A DNA stretch of 64,000 bases, from assembly GCF_000428105.1 (NCBI RefSeq), contig NZ_ATZH01000017.1, positions 1 to 64,000 of the forward strand, written 5' to 3'. The DNA comes from Bacteroides pyogenes DSM 20611 = JCM 6294. GTDB lineage: Bacteria; Bacteroidota; Bacteroidia; Bacteroidales; Bacteroidaceae. The translations under genes and the position numbers were made by a program. Of this stretch, positions 1 through 8,895 are shown piece after piece. Numbering within the stretch: position 1 is the first letter of the stretch; each line of letters starts with the position of its first letter. Under the pieces are notes generated by a model. The model was not told the origin of the DNA. It did not search any database and saw nothing but the letters and a program-made list of their open reading frames with translations.

Positions 1-618
1 GACGGAATGCGCATGCTCATCCAGGGAGAAAACGACATGCGTATGTCAAACCGTACGCACCGACTCATCAAAAATGCCCACTTCCGTTATACAGTAGCGC
101 CGGGTGAGATAGCTGCTGATTCAGCACGCGGCATAGATCAGTCGTTGCTCAATGAGGTTGCCACATGCGATTACATCAGACATGGCTATCCCATCATCAT
201 TACAGGCCCTACTGGTACAGGTAAGAGCTGGTTAGCATCAGCTCTTGGCCACCATGCCTGCCTATGTGGATACAAGGTTCGCTACTACAATGTGATGAAA
301 CTTTTTGAGGAGCTTACAATGGCCCGTATAGAAAGTAGACTTCCCAAACTCTTCGAACGACTCTCGCAGTATGACCTGCTGATACTCGATGACTTTGCAA
401 TAAAGAAGCTAACCACAGAACAGGTAATCGACCTAATGGAAATCATAGAAGACAGACACGGAAACAAGTCTACCATCTTTGCAAGCCAGCTGCCTGTAGC
501 AAATTGGTACGAAACTCTCGATAGTAATGTCTCTGCCGCTGATGCTATCTTGGATAGAGTAGTCAATACCGCATCTAGATTTACATTGAAAGGAGACAGT
601 TTAAGAAAAAAACATTAA
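1..618 (+). CDS. istB: IS21-family helper ATPase IstB (5' end outside window)
   Basis: This is the AAA+ ATPase that assists the IstA transposase of IS21-type elements. The visible 203 residues from the first in-window ATG (position 7) carry a Walker A motif GPTGTGKS, a Walker B segment DLLILDDF and the family ending with ILDRVVNTASRFTLKG. The frame is open to base 1, and the family is usually about 245-260 residues, so the N-terminal 40-50 residues and istA lie to the left. It is followed by duplicated terminal repeats of the element. The identification is firm; whether the element is complete cannot be seen. Confidence 0.93.
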   Translation, partial: DGMRMLIQGENDMRMSNRTHRLIKNAHFRYTVAPGEIAADSARGIDQSLLNEVATCDYIRHGYPIIITGPTGTGKSWLASALGHHACLCGYKVRYYNVMKLFEELTMARIESRLPKLFERLSQYDLLILDDFAIKKLTTEQVIDLMEIIEDRHGNKSTIFASQLPVANWYETLDSNVSAADAILDRVVNTASRFTLKGDSLRKKH

Positions 619-634
619 CTTTGCCTCGTCAAAA

Positions 635-680
635 CTGTAACAGCATGGCCGTTTTTGCTGTAACAGTCTACTCCGTTTTT
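635..680. repeat. IS21-type right-end direct repeats
   Basis: Two direct repeats lie just after istB: 635-656 and 658-680. Both begin CTGTAACAG and end CCGTTTTT, with a variable middle. Multiple terminal repeats of this kind are typical transposase-binding sites of IS21-family elements. The outer tip of the element probably lies within about 20-60 bases further right, but without the left end it cannot be placed exactly. Confidence 0.6.
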
Positions 681-755
681 ACCAGAATGCTAATATGTGA
701 TTGGAATTGGCACTTGGGTATGTTGAATGTGAGTTCCGAGAAAAAGAAAAAAAAC

Positions 756-1409
756 ATGATATTAAAATGGATATTTGATAGGATTGTTGCCCTGATAGGT
801 TTGTTCTTCCTTTGGCCTGTGTTATTAATCGTAGCCATAATGGTGAAAGTAAAAATGCCGGGAGGGCCTGTATTCTTTGTACAGAAACGTGTGGGTAAAG
901 GTGGCAAGTTATTCAACTGCCACAAGTTCCGCTCAATGACTGTAAAGCATAATGGCTCATCAGTATCTGTAGCAGGTGACAGCCGCATCACGCCTTTCGG
1001 AGCAACATTGCGTCATTATAAATTGGATGAACTTCCCGGATTATGGGATGTTCTCATCGGAAACATGAGTTTCGTGGGGCCTCGTCCTGATGTTCCTGGC
1101 TATGCTGATAAACTCGAGGGCGATGATCGTGACGTGCTGAAACTGAGACCAGGTATCACTGGTCCTGCTACATTGAAGTATCGTTTGGAAGATGAAATGA
1201 TTTCTGAGTATGTGGCCAAGAAACAAGCTGAGGGTGACATGCGAGAGGCTCAAGAAATAGCTGTGGAGTATAATGACAATGTTATATATCCTGATAAGGT
1301 GCGATTGAATTGCTACTATTATCGCCACTACTCATTCATCAAAGATATAGAAATGATATTCGCTACAGTGCTTGGTAGAAAAATAAAATTTGCAGGAGAA
1401 GAATTCTAA
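756..1409 (+). CDS. Undecaprenyl-phosphate sugar phosphotransferase (initiating glycosyltransferase)
   Basis: Bacterial sugar transferase family: transfers a sugar-1-phosphate from a nucleotide sugar to undecaprenyl phosphate at the inner membrane, the first step of capsule or O-antigen unit synthesis. I chose ATG 756 (217 residues), because the upstream in-frame TTG at 621 lies inside the IS end. A hydrophobic segment at about residues 5-27 is followed by the family's basic and acidic motifs (QKRVGKGGKLF, HKFRSMT, LDELPGLWDVLIGNMSFVGPRP, KLRPGITGPATL). The short form lacks the extra membrane helices of WcaJ/WbaP, so it is PglC-like. The IS21 element lies directly upstream, so its native promoter may have been displaced. 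Confidence 0.9.
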   Translation: MILKWIFDRIVALIGLFFLWPVLLIVAIMVKVKMPGGPVFFVQKRVGKGGKLFNCHKFRSMTVKHNGSSVSVAGDSRITPFGATLRHYKLDELPGLWDVLIGNMSFVGPRPDVPGYADKLEGDDRDVLKLRPGITGPATLKYRLEDEMISEYVAKKQAEGDMREAQEIAVEYNDNVIYPDKVRLNCYYYRHYSFIKDIEMIFATVLGRKIKFAGEEF

Positions 1410-1439
1410 ATTGAGATTAATATAATTCAACATAATATT

Positions 1440-2726
1440 ATGTCAGAAGAACGTAAAACAATTTATCTCTGTCTCGCTCACATGAGTGAAGAGGGATGGG
1501 AGCAAAAGTATATAAAGGAAGCTTTTGATACGAACTGGGTGGTACCCATGGGACCTAATGTGAATGCTTTCGAGCAGGATTTGGCAGAGTTTGCCAACAA
1601 CAAGACGGATGGAAGTGACGCCCTCGACCGTAAGGTGGTGTGTTTGTCTGCCGGTACTGCCGCCGTACACCTTGCTTTGATTGCTTGTGGCGTACAGGCT
1701 GGTGATGAGGTATGTGTACAGAGCTTTACATTCTGTGCTTCTTCACACCCAATCACTTATCTGGGGGCAAAGCCTGTATTCGTCGGTTCTGAGAAGGAGA
1801 CTTGGAATATGGATCCGGAACTGCTGGAGAAAGCCATCATCGACCGTAAGGAGAAAACCGGTAGGTATCCAAAGGCAATCGTACCGGTAGCTCTTTATGG
1901 TATGCCTTATCAGATTGATAAGATTATGGCCATTGCCGATAAGTATGGCATTCCTGTCATTGAAGATGCTGCTGAGGGGATGGGATCTCGCTTCGACGGT
2001 CAGGTGCTCGGTACATTCGGTAAGTTCGGTGTGCTCTCATTCAATGGTAATAAGATGATCACTACTTCCGGTGGTGGTGCGTTGATTTGTCGCAATGAAG
2101 AGGATGCAAACACTATCATGTGGTATGCAACCCAGGCTCGTGACGCATACCCTTACTATCAGCATACTGCTATCGGTTTCAACTACCGGATGAGTAATGT
2201 CTGTGCAGGTATCGGGCGTGGTCAGATGACTGTTCTTGAACAGCATATTGCTCACCACAAACACGTGCAGCATCTCTATGAGGAGTTGATGAGGGACATC
2301 CCTGGCATTAAGATGAACCGTCAGCCGGATGATCCTCATTATGACAGCAACTACTGGCTTTGTACCATGACTCTCGATCCTTCTTTGAAAGTGAAGGGGC
2401 AGGAGAATGCCTACAAGGAGGTGATCAAGACTGCGGTGGGGGGTGCTGCCGGTGTGATCCATGCCGTGGATTCACCAACCACAGATTGTCAGCCAAACGA
2501 TAATGTGGAGGCAATGCGCGTGTTTATGTTGAGCAAGAAGGTAGAGTGCCGCCCGGTTTGGAAACCTATGCACAAGCAGCCTGTCTATGCTGATGCGCCA
2601 GTGTACACCAATGGTGTAGAGGAAGAGCTCTTCAAGATTGGTATGTGTCTCCCTGCAGGGCCTTATGTGACTGACGATGATGTGCGTTACATTGTGGAGT
2701 GTATCAAGGAAGCGATAGTGAAGTAA
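1440..2726 (+). CDS. DegT/DnrJ/EryC1 PLP-dependent sugar aminotransferase
   Basis: A 428-residue nucleotide-sugar aminotransferase of the PglE/DegT type, making an amino sugar for the polysaccharide unit. The PLP Schiff-base lysine is Lys205 in SFNGNKMITTSGGG; the upstream IEDAAEGMGS segment holds the family's cofactor-binding acidic residue. It follows the sugar transferase by 30 bases in the same direction. In Campylobacter the pair PglC/PglE works on UDP-bacillosamine precursors, so a di-amino sugar is a reasonable but unproven guess for the substrate. An acetyltransferase and dehydratase would be expected nearby but are not in view. Confidence 0.88.
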   Translation: MSEERKTIYLCLAHMSEEGWEQKYIKEAFDTNWVVPMGPNVNAFEQDLAEFANNKTDGSDALDRKVVCLSAGTAAVHLALIACGVQAGDEVCVQSFTFCASSHPITYLGAKPVFVGSEKETWNMDPELLEKAIIDRKEKTGRYPKAIVPVALYGMPYQIDKIMAIADKYGIPVIEDAAEGMGSRFDGQVLGTFGKFGVLSFNGNKMITTSGGGALICRNEEDANTIMWYATQARDAYPYYQHTAIGFNYRMSNVCAGIGRGQMTVLEQHIAHHKHVQHLYEELMRDIPGIKMNRQPDDPHYDSNYWLCTMTLDPSLKVKGQENAYKEVIKTAVGGAAGVIHAVDSPTTDCQPNDNVEAMRVFMLSKKVECRPVWKPMHKQPVYADAPVYTNGVEEELFKIGMCLPAGPYVTDDDVRYIVECIKEAIVK

Positions 2727-2764
2727 GATACACTGGGTTTTTCTTCTTTTTCCAATATGTCTCC

Positions 2765-2795
2765 TTTGGCAATATGGCATTTATTAGTATATTTG
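2765..2795 (+). promoter_or_regulatory. Bacteroidota promoter for wza-wzz
   Basis: TTTG at 2765-2768 and TATATTTG at 2788-2795 match the -33 and -7 consensus (TTTG, 19 nt, TAnnTTTG) with the canonical 19-nt spacing. The start of transcription would be near 2802, giving a leader of about 110 nt before the export gene. This suggests that the export and chain-length genes are transcribed separately from the sugar-transferase pair. Confidence 0.7.
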
Positions 2796-2911
2796 CGCCT
2801 GGTAAAATGATCGTGTAAAGCGGTAGCTCTCCGTCTTCCGATGGCTGCGGTGATATGCAAAAACTAAAGGGTGAAATAGAATTTAATATAAATTGATAAT
2901 TTGAATCAAAT

Positions 2912-3706
2912 ATGAAGACAGTAAACCGAACCTTATGCGGCTTGTTGATGCTGATGTTGTTCACAGCCTGCCACTCGTACAAGAAAGTGCCTTACCTGCA
3001 AAATGTGGAGGCGTTGGACCCCGAAGCGCAAGGGGAGGAGATGTACGACGCGAAGATCATGCCGAAGGATTTGCTTACCATCGTGGTGTCGTGTACGAGC
3101 CCGGAACTGGCCGCACCTTTCAACCTGACGGTGGCGACACAGTCGAACGCGAACCTGAGTTATACGACCACGCAGCCGGTGTTGCAGCAGTATCTGGTGG
3201 ACAATGAGGGGAAAATAAATTTCCCGGTGTTGGGCGAACTGTATGTGGGGGGCATGACGAAGAAGGAAACGGAACAGGTGATTGTAGACCGGCTGAAGCC
3301 GTATATGAAGGAGGTGCCGATCGTGACGGTGAGGATGGTGAACTACAAGATTTCGGTGATCGGGGAGGTGGCCCGCCCGGGGACTTTCACGATCAACAAC
3401 GAGAAGGTGAACTTGCTGGAGGCGCTCGCGATGGCGGGGGATATGACGGTGTACGGAAAGCGCGACAACGTGAAGCTGATACGGGAAGACGCCGGAGGAA
3501 GACGGGAGATTGTCACGCTCGACCTGAACAGGGCGGAGACGATACTGTCGCCGTATTATTATTTGCAACAGAACGACATCGTATATGTGACGCCGAACAA
3601 GGCGAAGGCGAAGAGTTCGGATATCGGAACGAGCACGAGCCTGTGGTTCTCCGCTACCTCGATTTTGGTGTCGGTGGCGAGTTTGTTGGTTAATATCTTA
3701 AAATAA
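2912..3706 (+). CDS. Wza-like polysaccharide export lipoprotein
   Basis: Outer-membrane polysaccharide export protein, 264 residues. The N-terminus is a lipoprotein signal with lipobox-like FTAC (Cys20). A Poly_export domain spans roughly residues 45-135 (SYTTTQPVLQQYLVDNEG then INFPVLGELYVGG), an SLBB-type domain covers about 145-225 (ISVIGEVARPGTFTINNEKV, LLEALAMAGDM), and a hydrophobic helix ends the protein. It forms the exit channel with the Wzz-kinase encoded 15 bases downstream. Length and order are those of Bacteroides capsule and EPS loci. Confidence 0.92.
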   Translation: MKTVNRTLCGLLMLMLFTACHSYKKVPYLQNVEALDPEAQGEEMYDAKIMPKDLLTIVVSCTSPELAAPFNLTVATQSNANLSYTTTQPVLQQYLVDNEGKINFPVLGELYVGGMTKKETEQVIVDRLKPYMKEVPIVTVRMVNYKISVIGEVARPGTFTINNEKVNLLEALAMAGDMTVYGKRDNVKLIREDAGGRREIVTLDLNRAETILSPYYYLQQNDIVYVTPNKAKAKSSDIGTSTSLWFSATSILVSVASLLVNILK

Positions 3707-3721
3707 GAAGAATAGCGATTT

Positions 3722-6097
3722 ATGAAAGAAGAAATTTCGAGGGGAAATTTGAGAGAGAAGGAGGAAGAAAATATTAATTTGCGGGAGACGCTGTTTAAGT
3801 ACATCATTCACTGGCCTTGGCTGGCGGGAGCGGTGGCGGTCTGTCTGATCGCCGCTTACGCGTATCTGTACGTAACTCCGCCGGTGTATAATGTGTCGGC
3901 GACGGTGCTGATAAAGGACGATAAGAAGGGCGGAGGAAATAACGCGATGGCAGGGCTCGAAGGGCTGGGGCTGACGGGAATCATGAGCTCGTCGCAGAGC
4001 TTGGACAACGAGATGGAGGTGTTGCGTTCCAAAAGCCTGGTGAAAGAGGTGGTGGAACAGCTGAACCTTTACGTGGCTTATCGCGATGAGGATCCGTTTC
4101 CGGAGCAGGAGCTGTATCTGACGTCGCCGGTATTGATGAGCCTGACGCCGCAGGAGGCTTCCGAATTGAAGCAACCGATGGTGGTGGGGATGGTGTTGCA
4201 TCCCGAAGGCGCCTTGGAGGTGAACGTGGAAGTGGGGGAGAAGAAGTATGAAAAGCGGTTCGAGAAGTTGCCTGCCGTATTCCCTACGGACGAAGGCACG
4301 CTGGCTTTTTTTGCTTCGGGCGACTCGCTGAAGAAAGAGAAGCGCTACATCACGGCGACTGTCAAGCGTCCGATGCAGGTGGCGAAAGCATATTCCACGG
4401 CTTTGAACATTGCTCCGACCTCTAAAACGACTTCGGTGGCGGTGATTTCGCTGAAAGATACGGATAAGCAACGCGGAAAGGACTTCATCAACAAGTTGGT
4501 GGAGATGTACAACCGCAACACGAACAACGATAAGAACGAGATCGCGCAGAAGACGGCGCAGTTTATCGATGAGCGCATCGGCATTATCTCGAAGGAGCTG
4601 GGGAGTACGGAGGCGAATCTGGAGGCGTTCAAGCGGAGCGCGGGGATTACCGACCTGAGCAGCGACGCGCAGATAGCATTGACGGGAAGCGCGGAATATG
4701 AGAAGAAGCGGGCGGAGAACCGTACGCAGATCAATCTGGTGCAGGACCTCCGGAAATATATGTTGCGCAACGAGTACGAGGTGTTGCCGAGCAATGTGGG
4801 GTTGCAGGACGCCGCGCTGACGGCTTCGATCGACCGCTACAACGAGATGCTGATCGAGAAAAAACGATTGTTGCGCACGTCGACGGAAGATAACCCCGCC
4901 ATCGTGAACCTGAACACGAGCATTCAGGCGATGAAGGCGAATGTGCAGGCTACGCTGGACGGCACGTTGCAGGGACTGATGATTACGAGGGCCGATCTGG
5001 ACAGGGAAGCGGGACGTTTCTCGCAACGCATCAGCAATGCGCCGGGACAGGAGCGGGAGCTGGTAAGCATCTCGCGCCAGCAGGAGATCAAAGCGGGATT
5101 GTACCTGATGTTGTTGCAGAAGCGGGAGGAGAACGCCATCACGCTGGCGGCTACGGCCAACAACGCGAAGGTGATCGACGAGGCGATTGCGGACGACCTG
5201 CCGGTGGCTCCGAAAAAAAGCATGATTTATCTGTTGGCTTTGATGCTGGGGCTGGCGATTCCCGTGGGAGTCATTTACCTGCTCGACCTCACGAAGTACA
5301 AGATCGAGGGACATACGGATGTGGAGAAGTTGACCTCGGTGCCTATCGTAGGGGATATCCCGTTGACGGGCGAGGGTGCCAAGCAAGGCTCCATTGCGGT
5401 GTTCGAGAACCAAAACAACATGATGAGCGAGACATTCCGCCACATCCGCACGAACTTGCAGTTTATGCTGCAAGACAAGCAGGTGATCCTGTTCACTTCG
5501 ACGGTGAGCGGCGAGGGAAAATCGTTTGTTTCCTCCAACCTGGCGCTCAGCCTTTCTTATTTGGGCAAGAAGGTGGTGATCGTGGGGTTGGATATCCGCA
5601 AGCCGGGATTGAACAAAGTGTTCCGCCTCTCCACCAAGGAAAAGGGAATCACGCAGTATCTGGCGAACCCGTCGATGGATATCATGGAACTGGTGCAGCC
5701 TTCGGACGTGAGTGGCAACCTGTACATCCTGCCCGGAGGAATGGTGCCGCCCAACCCGACGGAGCTGTTGGCGCGCGAAGGCTTGGACAAGGCGATAGCT
5801 ACCCTGAAAGCGAAGTTCGATTACGTGATTCTGGATACCGCGCCCATCGGCATGGTGACGGATACGTTGCTCATAGCCCGTGTGGCGGATGTGTCGGTGT
5901 ATGTATGCCGTGCCGACTATACGCGCAAGGCTGAGTTCCTGCTGATCAACGATCTGGCGAAAGAACAGAAGCTGCCTAACTTGTGCACGGTAATCAACGG
6001 CATCGACCTGAGGAAGAAGAAATACGGCTATTATTACGGATACGGCAAGTACGGATATGCCCGTCATGCCGGGTACGGACAGGAGCCGGAAAGATAA
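3722..6097 (+). CDS. Wzz chain-length determinant fused to BY-type tyrosine kinase
   Basis: A 791-residue inner-membrane co-polymerase that controls polysaccharide chain length and export. Layout: short cytoplasmic N-terminus, first membrane helix at about residues 27-45, a long periplasmic coiled-coil region, second helix at about 500-520 (IYLLALMLGLAIPVGVIYLL), and a cytoplasmic kinase with Walker A STVSGEGKS (Lys600), GLDIRKPGLN and YVILDTAPIGMVTDT. The last 25 residues are rich in Tyr and Gly (KKYGYYYGYGKYGYARHAGYG), the usual autophosphorylation cluster. The last bases of this gene reappear near 10641, 4.5 kb away, as part of a repeat. Confidence 0.95.
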   Translation: MKEEISRGNLREKEEENINLRETLFKYIIHWPWLAGAVAVCLIAAYAYLYVTPPVYNVSATVLIKDDKKGGGNNAMAGLEGLGLTGIMSSSQSLDNEMEVLRSKSLVKEVVEQLNLYVAYRDEDPFPEQELYLTSPVLMSLTPQEASELKQPMVVGMVLHPEGALEVNVEVGEKKYEKRFEKLPAVFPTDEGTLAFFASGDSLKKEKRYITATVKRPMQVAKAYSTALNIAPTSKTTSVAVISLKDTDKQRGKDFINKLVEMYNRNTNNDKNEIAQKTAQFIDERIGIISKELGSTEANLEAFKRSAGITDLSSDAQIALTGSAEYEKKRAENRTQINLVQDLRKYMLRNEYEVLPSNVGLQDAALTASIDRYNEMLIEKKRLLRTSTEDNPAIVNLNTSIQAMKANVQATLDGTLQGLMITRADLDREAGRFSQRISNAPGQERELVSISRQQEIKAGLYLMLLQKREENAITLAATANNAKVIDEAIADDLPVAPKKSMIYLLALMLGLAIPVGVIYLLDLTKYKIEGHTDVEKLTSVPIVGDIPLTGEGAKQGSIAVFENQNNMMSETFRHIRTNLQFMLQDKQVILFTSTVSGEGKSFVSSNLALSLSYLGKKVVIVGLDIRKPGLNKVFRLSTKEKGITQYLANPSMDIMELVQPSDVSGNLYILPGGMVPPNPTELLAREGLDKAIATLKAKFDYVILDTAPIGMVTDTLLIARVADVSVYVCRADYTRKAEFLLINDLAKEQKLPNLCTVINGIDLRKKKYGYYYGYGKYGYARHAGYGQEPER

Positions 6098-6202
6098 GAA
6101 AAACGACCTGACGAATAGCGAAAATAATTGATAAATAAGCGGCTGATCTCTTGGGATTCAGCCGCTTATTTATTATCTTTATCGAATACTTACGAAGAAA
6201 AA
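6066..6202. repeat. Wzz-tail/terminator repeat, copy A
   Basis: The first and longest copy of a sequence found four times between 6.06 and 10.76 kb. It spans the final codons of the Wzz-kinase gene, a strong hairpin and an A-rich right arm. Bases 6066-6182 match copy D (10641-10757) over 117 nt with 4 differences. Bases 6095-6193 match copy B (8781-8879) over 99 nt with 4 differences. Bases 6179-6202 match the fragment copy C (10427-10450) with 1 difference. It bounds the restriction-modification cassette on the left. Confidence 0.92.
6131..6173 (+). terminator. Terminator after wzz-kinase
   Basis: Perfect 16-bp inverted repeat (6131-6146 with 6158-6173), core AAGCGGCTGA/TCAGCCGCTT, loop of 11 nt, followed by an AT-rich run. 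The stem has A-rich and T-rich outer halves and can act in both directions. It is the core of the repeated element; the stem is perfect in copy D (10706-10748) and carries a mismatch and a wobble in copy B (8817-8859). Confidence 0.85.
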
Positions 6203-6235
6203 ATACATTCATAAGAAGAATACAAAGTTTTTTTA

Positions 6236-6243
6236 TAATTTTG
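6236..6243 (+). promoter_or_regulatory. -7 element of the methyltransferase gene
   Basis: TAATTTTG matches TAnnTTTG and its last base is only 5 nt from the methyltransferase ATG at 6249. In Bacteroidota, transcription starts a few bases after this element, so the mRNA is predicted to be leaderless or nearly so. No convincing -33 TTTG at 19 nt is visible. Confidence 0.55.
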
Positions 6244-6248
6244 CAATT

Positions 6249-7805
6249 ATGAATATAAGCTGGTCTGAAATAAAGCCTTATCAGGATGAATTACCTACCC
6301 ACTATGCCGATAGAATAGGCAAACTATATGCTGATACGGTTAGCGCTACTTTCAAAAAAAGTAATGGTCAGTTTTTTACACCTATATCTATCGCTCACTT
6401 TATGAGCAAACAAATCGATTGTGACAAAGATTCCATTACCATATTAGATCCGGGATGCGGAACTGCTTTGTTGTCCTGTGCGGCAATTGAGAGACTGGTT
6501 TTGCAATCAAAGGTAAAACGAATAGAGCTAGTTGCATACGAAACCGATGAAAATCTTATGCCGGCATTACAAAGGGTGCTGGAATATCTAACAACATGGG
6601 GAGAGCGTCATAATGTTCGCATTGATTGTCATTCATTTTGTAAGGACTTTATTTTGTCCAATTATTCAGTTTTATATGCTGATACGATTTACGAAAAAGT
6701 AGACAATTTACAGAAATTTGATTTAATCATATCGAATCCCCCTTATTTCAAACTTTCTAAGGAAGATAAAAGGGCAAAGGCGGCTCAATGCATTATAGAC
6801 GGACAACCCAATATTTATTCGATATTTATGGCTGTGTCCGCCTTACTGCTTACTGAACAAGGTCAGATGATATATATCACTCCAAGAAGTTTTACTTCGG
6901 GAAGATATTTCCGTTTGTTCCGTAATTTTTTGTTCGAGCATGTGCAGATCGACTTTATTCATCTCTTCAATACAAGGAAAGATACATTCTCAAAAGATAA
7001 TGTGCTTCAGGAAACACTTATAATGAAGTGTTCCCCTAAAAAAGAAACGGATTATAATATTATATTATCATATAGCGAAGGACTTTTTGATCTAGCTGCT
7101 TCTGTAATTAGAACTGTACGGCAGAAAGAGATTATTGACCTTACTTCAAAAGAACAGATATTGCATTTGCCCGTCAATCTCCGAGACGAGAAAATTATTA
7201 AACTATTCAAGTCATGGAATGGTAACTTGAATAAATACCATATTCAGATTTCTACCGGTCCGGTAGTGGCTTTTCGGTCAAAGGAACAATTATGTGATAC
7301 TGCCGAAGAGGAGACTACTTCATTATATTGGCTGCATAATGTGGTAAAAATGCTGGCAGATCATCCTGTTGTAAAAGAAGGAAAACCGCAATTTATCCGT
7401 ATAAATGCAAGCTCTGTATCAACTTTATTGCCGAATAAGAATTATGTCCTTTTGCGGCGTTTTAGTTCCAAAGACGATAGTAGCCGGTTAATTGCCGCAC
7501 CTTATTTTGGCAATATGACTTCTTGCGGCTACGTAGGAATAGAAAACAAACTGAATTATATTTATCGTCCTAAAGGACATTTGAATCGTATGGAGGTAAT
7601 GGGAATAGCCGCTTTATTGAATAGCGATTTGTTTGATAATTATTTCAGGACATTCAACGGGAATGTAAATGTCAGTGCTACGGAACTGAGAGAAATGCCC
7701 ATGCCTCCTCTTGAAGTTATTAAGAGTATTGGGAAAGACTTAATTGCCACGAATGATTATTCTATGGTGAACGTAAATAAAATTGTAAATAAATATTTCA
7801 TGTAG
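6249..7805 (+). CDS. Eco57I-like adenine-N6 DNA methyltransferase
   Basis: A 518-residue N6-adenine methyltransferase, the modification half of a type II-like system. Motif I (SAM binding) is DPGCGTA starting at Asp67; the catalytic motif IV is NPPY at residues 163-166 (DLIISNPPYFKLS). The C-terminal half is a target-recognition region with the family's LLNSDLFDNYFRTFNGNVNVSATELREMP segment. One base separates its stop from the nuclease gene's ATG. Codon use is AT-rich against the GC-rich Wzz gene, which supports acquisition. Because the nuclease partner is interrupted, this may now act as an orphan methyltransferase. Confidence 0.93.
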   Translation: MNISWSEIKPYQDELPTHYADRIGKLYADTVSATFKKSNGQFFTPISIAHFMSKQIDCDKDSITILDPGCGTALLSCAAIERLVLQSKVKRIELVAYETDENLMPALQRVLEYLTTWGERHNVRIDCHSFCKDFILSNYSVLYADTIYEKVDNLQKFDLIISNPPYFKLSKEDKRAKAAQCIIDGQPNIYSIFMAVSALLLTEQGQMIYITPRSFTSGRYFRLFRNFLFEHVQIDFIHLFNTRKDTFSKDNVLQETLIMKCSPKKETDYNIILSYSEGLFDLAASVIRTVRQKEIIDLTSKEQILHLPVNLRDEKIIKLFKSWNGNLNKYHIQISTGPVVAFRSKEQLCDTAEEETTSLYWLHNVVKMLADHPVVKEGKPQFIRINASSVSTLLPNKNYVLLRRFSSKDDSSRLIAAPYFGNMTSCGYVGIENKLNYIYRPKGHLNRMEVMGIAALLNSDLFDNYFRTFNGNVNVSATELREMPMPPLEVIKSIGKDLIATNDYSMVNVNKIVNKYFM

Positions 7806-7806
7806 T

Positions 7807-8748
7807 ATGAGTAAGATAAGTGAAGCACAAGAAATATTGTCTGTATTGGGGTTACCACCCGCACAGCAGAATGAAATTTCCGCTCTGACTTTACTTGCGT
7901 CATGCGGATTGAAGGAGAAGGATAAGTGGACAGATACTACTCGCAACAGCTTAAAAATCAGTAAGGATATTATGGCGTTTGTCAATAGGAACTATAAAAA
8001 GGAACAACCGTATGCTCCTAACACACGGGAAACTTTCAGACGCCAGGTGCTTCATCAGTTTTTGTAAGCACGTATTGTAGATTACAATCCTGATAATCCG
8101 GCTTTACCGGTAAATAGCCCGAATGCCCATTATAAATTGACCGAAGAAGCTTGTGAAGTGATAAAATCATATAATACCGGAGAATGGAAAACTAAAGCTC
8201 AGAGCTTTAATAATGCTGTCGGACGATTGATTGAGGAATATGAGAAAAATCGTATGATGGAAATGATACCGGTCACCATTGAAGATGTGGAGTTTAAATT
8301 ATCTCCGGGTAAGCATAATGAAATACAAGCAATGGTCATTAATGAGTTTGCCCCTCGTTTTGCGTCAGGTTCGAAGGTTCTTTATATCGGTGATACGGCC
8401 AATAAAGATCTTTATTGCAACAAGGAGCTTTTAAAAGAAATCGGCATTCCAATAACCGAACACAGCAAATTGCCTGATATTGTTATTTATGATAGCTATA
8501 AAGAGTGGCTGTTTTTAATTGAGGTGGTTACCTCACACGGTCCGGTATCTCCGAAACGTGTAATTGAGTTGGAAGATTTCACAAAAGAATGTAAAGCGGG
8601 GAAAGTGTATGTTACAGCTTTCCCTGATAAGACTGAATTTAAGAAACATGTGGCAGACATTGCATGGGAAACAGAAGTTTGGATCGCAGAAAATCCGGAT
8701 CATATGATTCACTTCAATGGAGATCGGTTTATCGGACCAAGAAATTAG
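7807..8748 (+). pseudogene. BsuBI/PstI-family restriction endonuclease, interrupted by an in-frame stop
   Basis: The reading frame from ATG 7807 to the stop ending at 8748 is 313 codons plus stop, the length of BsuBI/PstI-type nucleases, but codon 87 (8065-8067) is TAA. The frame continues without shift as ARIVDYNPDNPALPVNSPNA. Gln (CAA) would be restored by a single T-to-C change, and the surrounding text fits this family. The nuclease core is intact after the stop: PDIVIYDS (from residue 223) and LIEVVTSHGPVSPKR (Glu239). The protein would be cut to 86 residues without catalytic domain unless the stop is read through or is a sequencing error. Confidence 0.88.
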
Positions 8749-8780
8749 TTTATTGATTGGATGAGCATAGCATTTCCGGA

Positions 8781-8879
8781 TAAGAAAAACGACCTGACGA
8801 ATAGCGAAAATAATTGATAAATAAGCGGATGATCTCTTGGGATTCAGTCGCTTATTTATTATCTTTATCGGATGCTTAC
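8781..8879. repeat. Wzz-tail/terminator repeat, copy B
   Basis: This 99-nt copy lies between the restriction-modification and AbiE cassettes. It lacks the Wzz coding tail but keeps the hairpin region and the first part of the right arm (ends CTTAC). It differs from copy A at four positions, two of them in the stem (GCGGATGA against TCAGTCGC), giving a mismatch and a G-T wobble. It sits between two convergent genes and can still fold as a terminator for both. Confidence 0.92.
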
Positions 8880-8895
8880 TGCTTACCATACAAGA

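Noticed and set aside
3698-6067. 789-codon open frame opposite the Wzz-kinase gene
   Set aside because: It is the mirror of a GC-rich, codon-biased gene; the translation is rich in Arg/His/Gln with no domain or signal, and the sense gene is unmistakable.
8137-8748. Independent 203-residue gene for the second half of the restriction nuclease
   Set aside because: The frame is continuous with the upstream part apart from one stop and no start signal is visible near 8137; a broken single gene explains it better.
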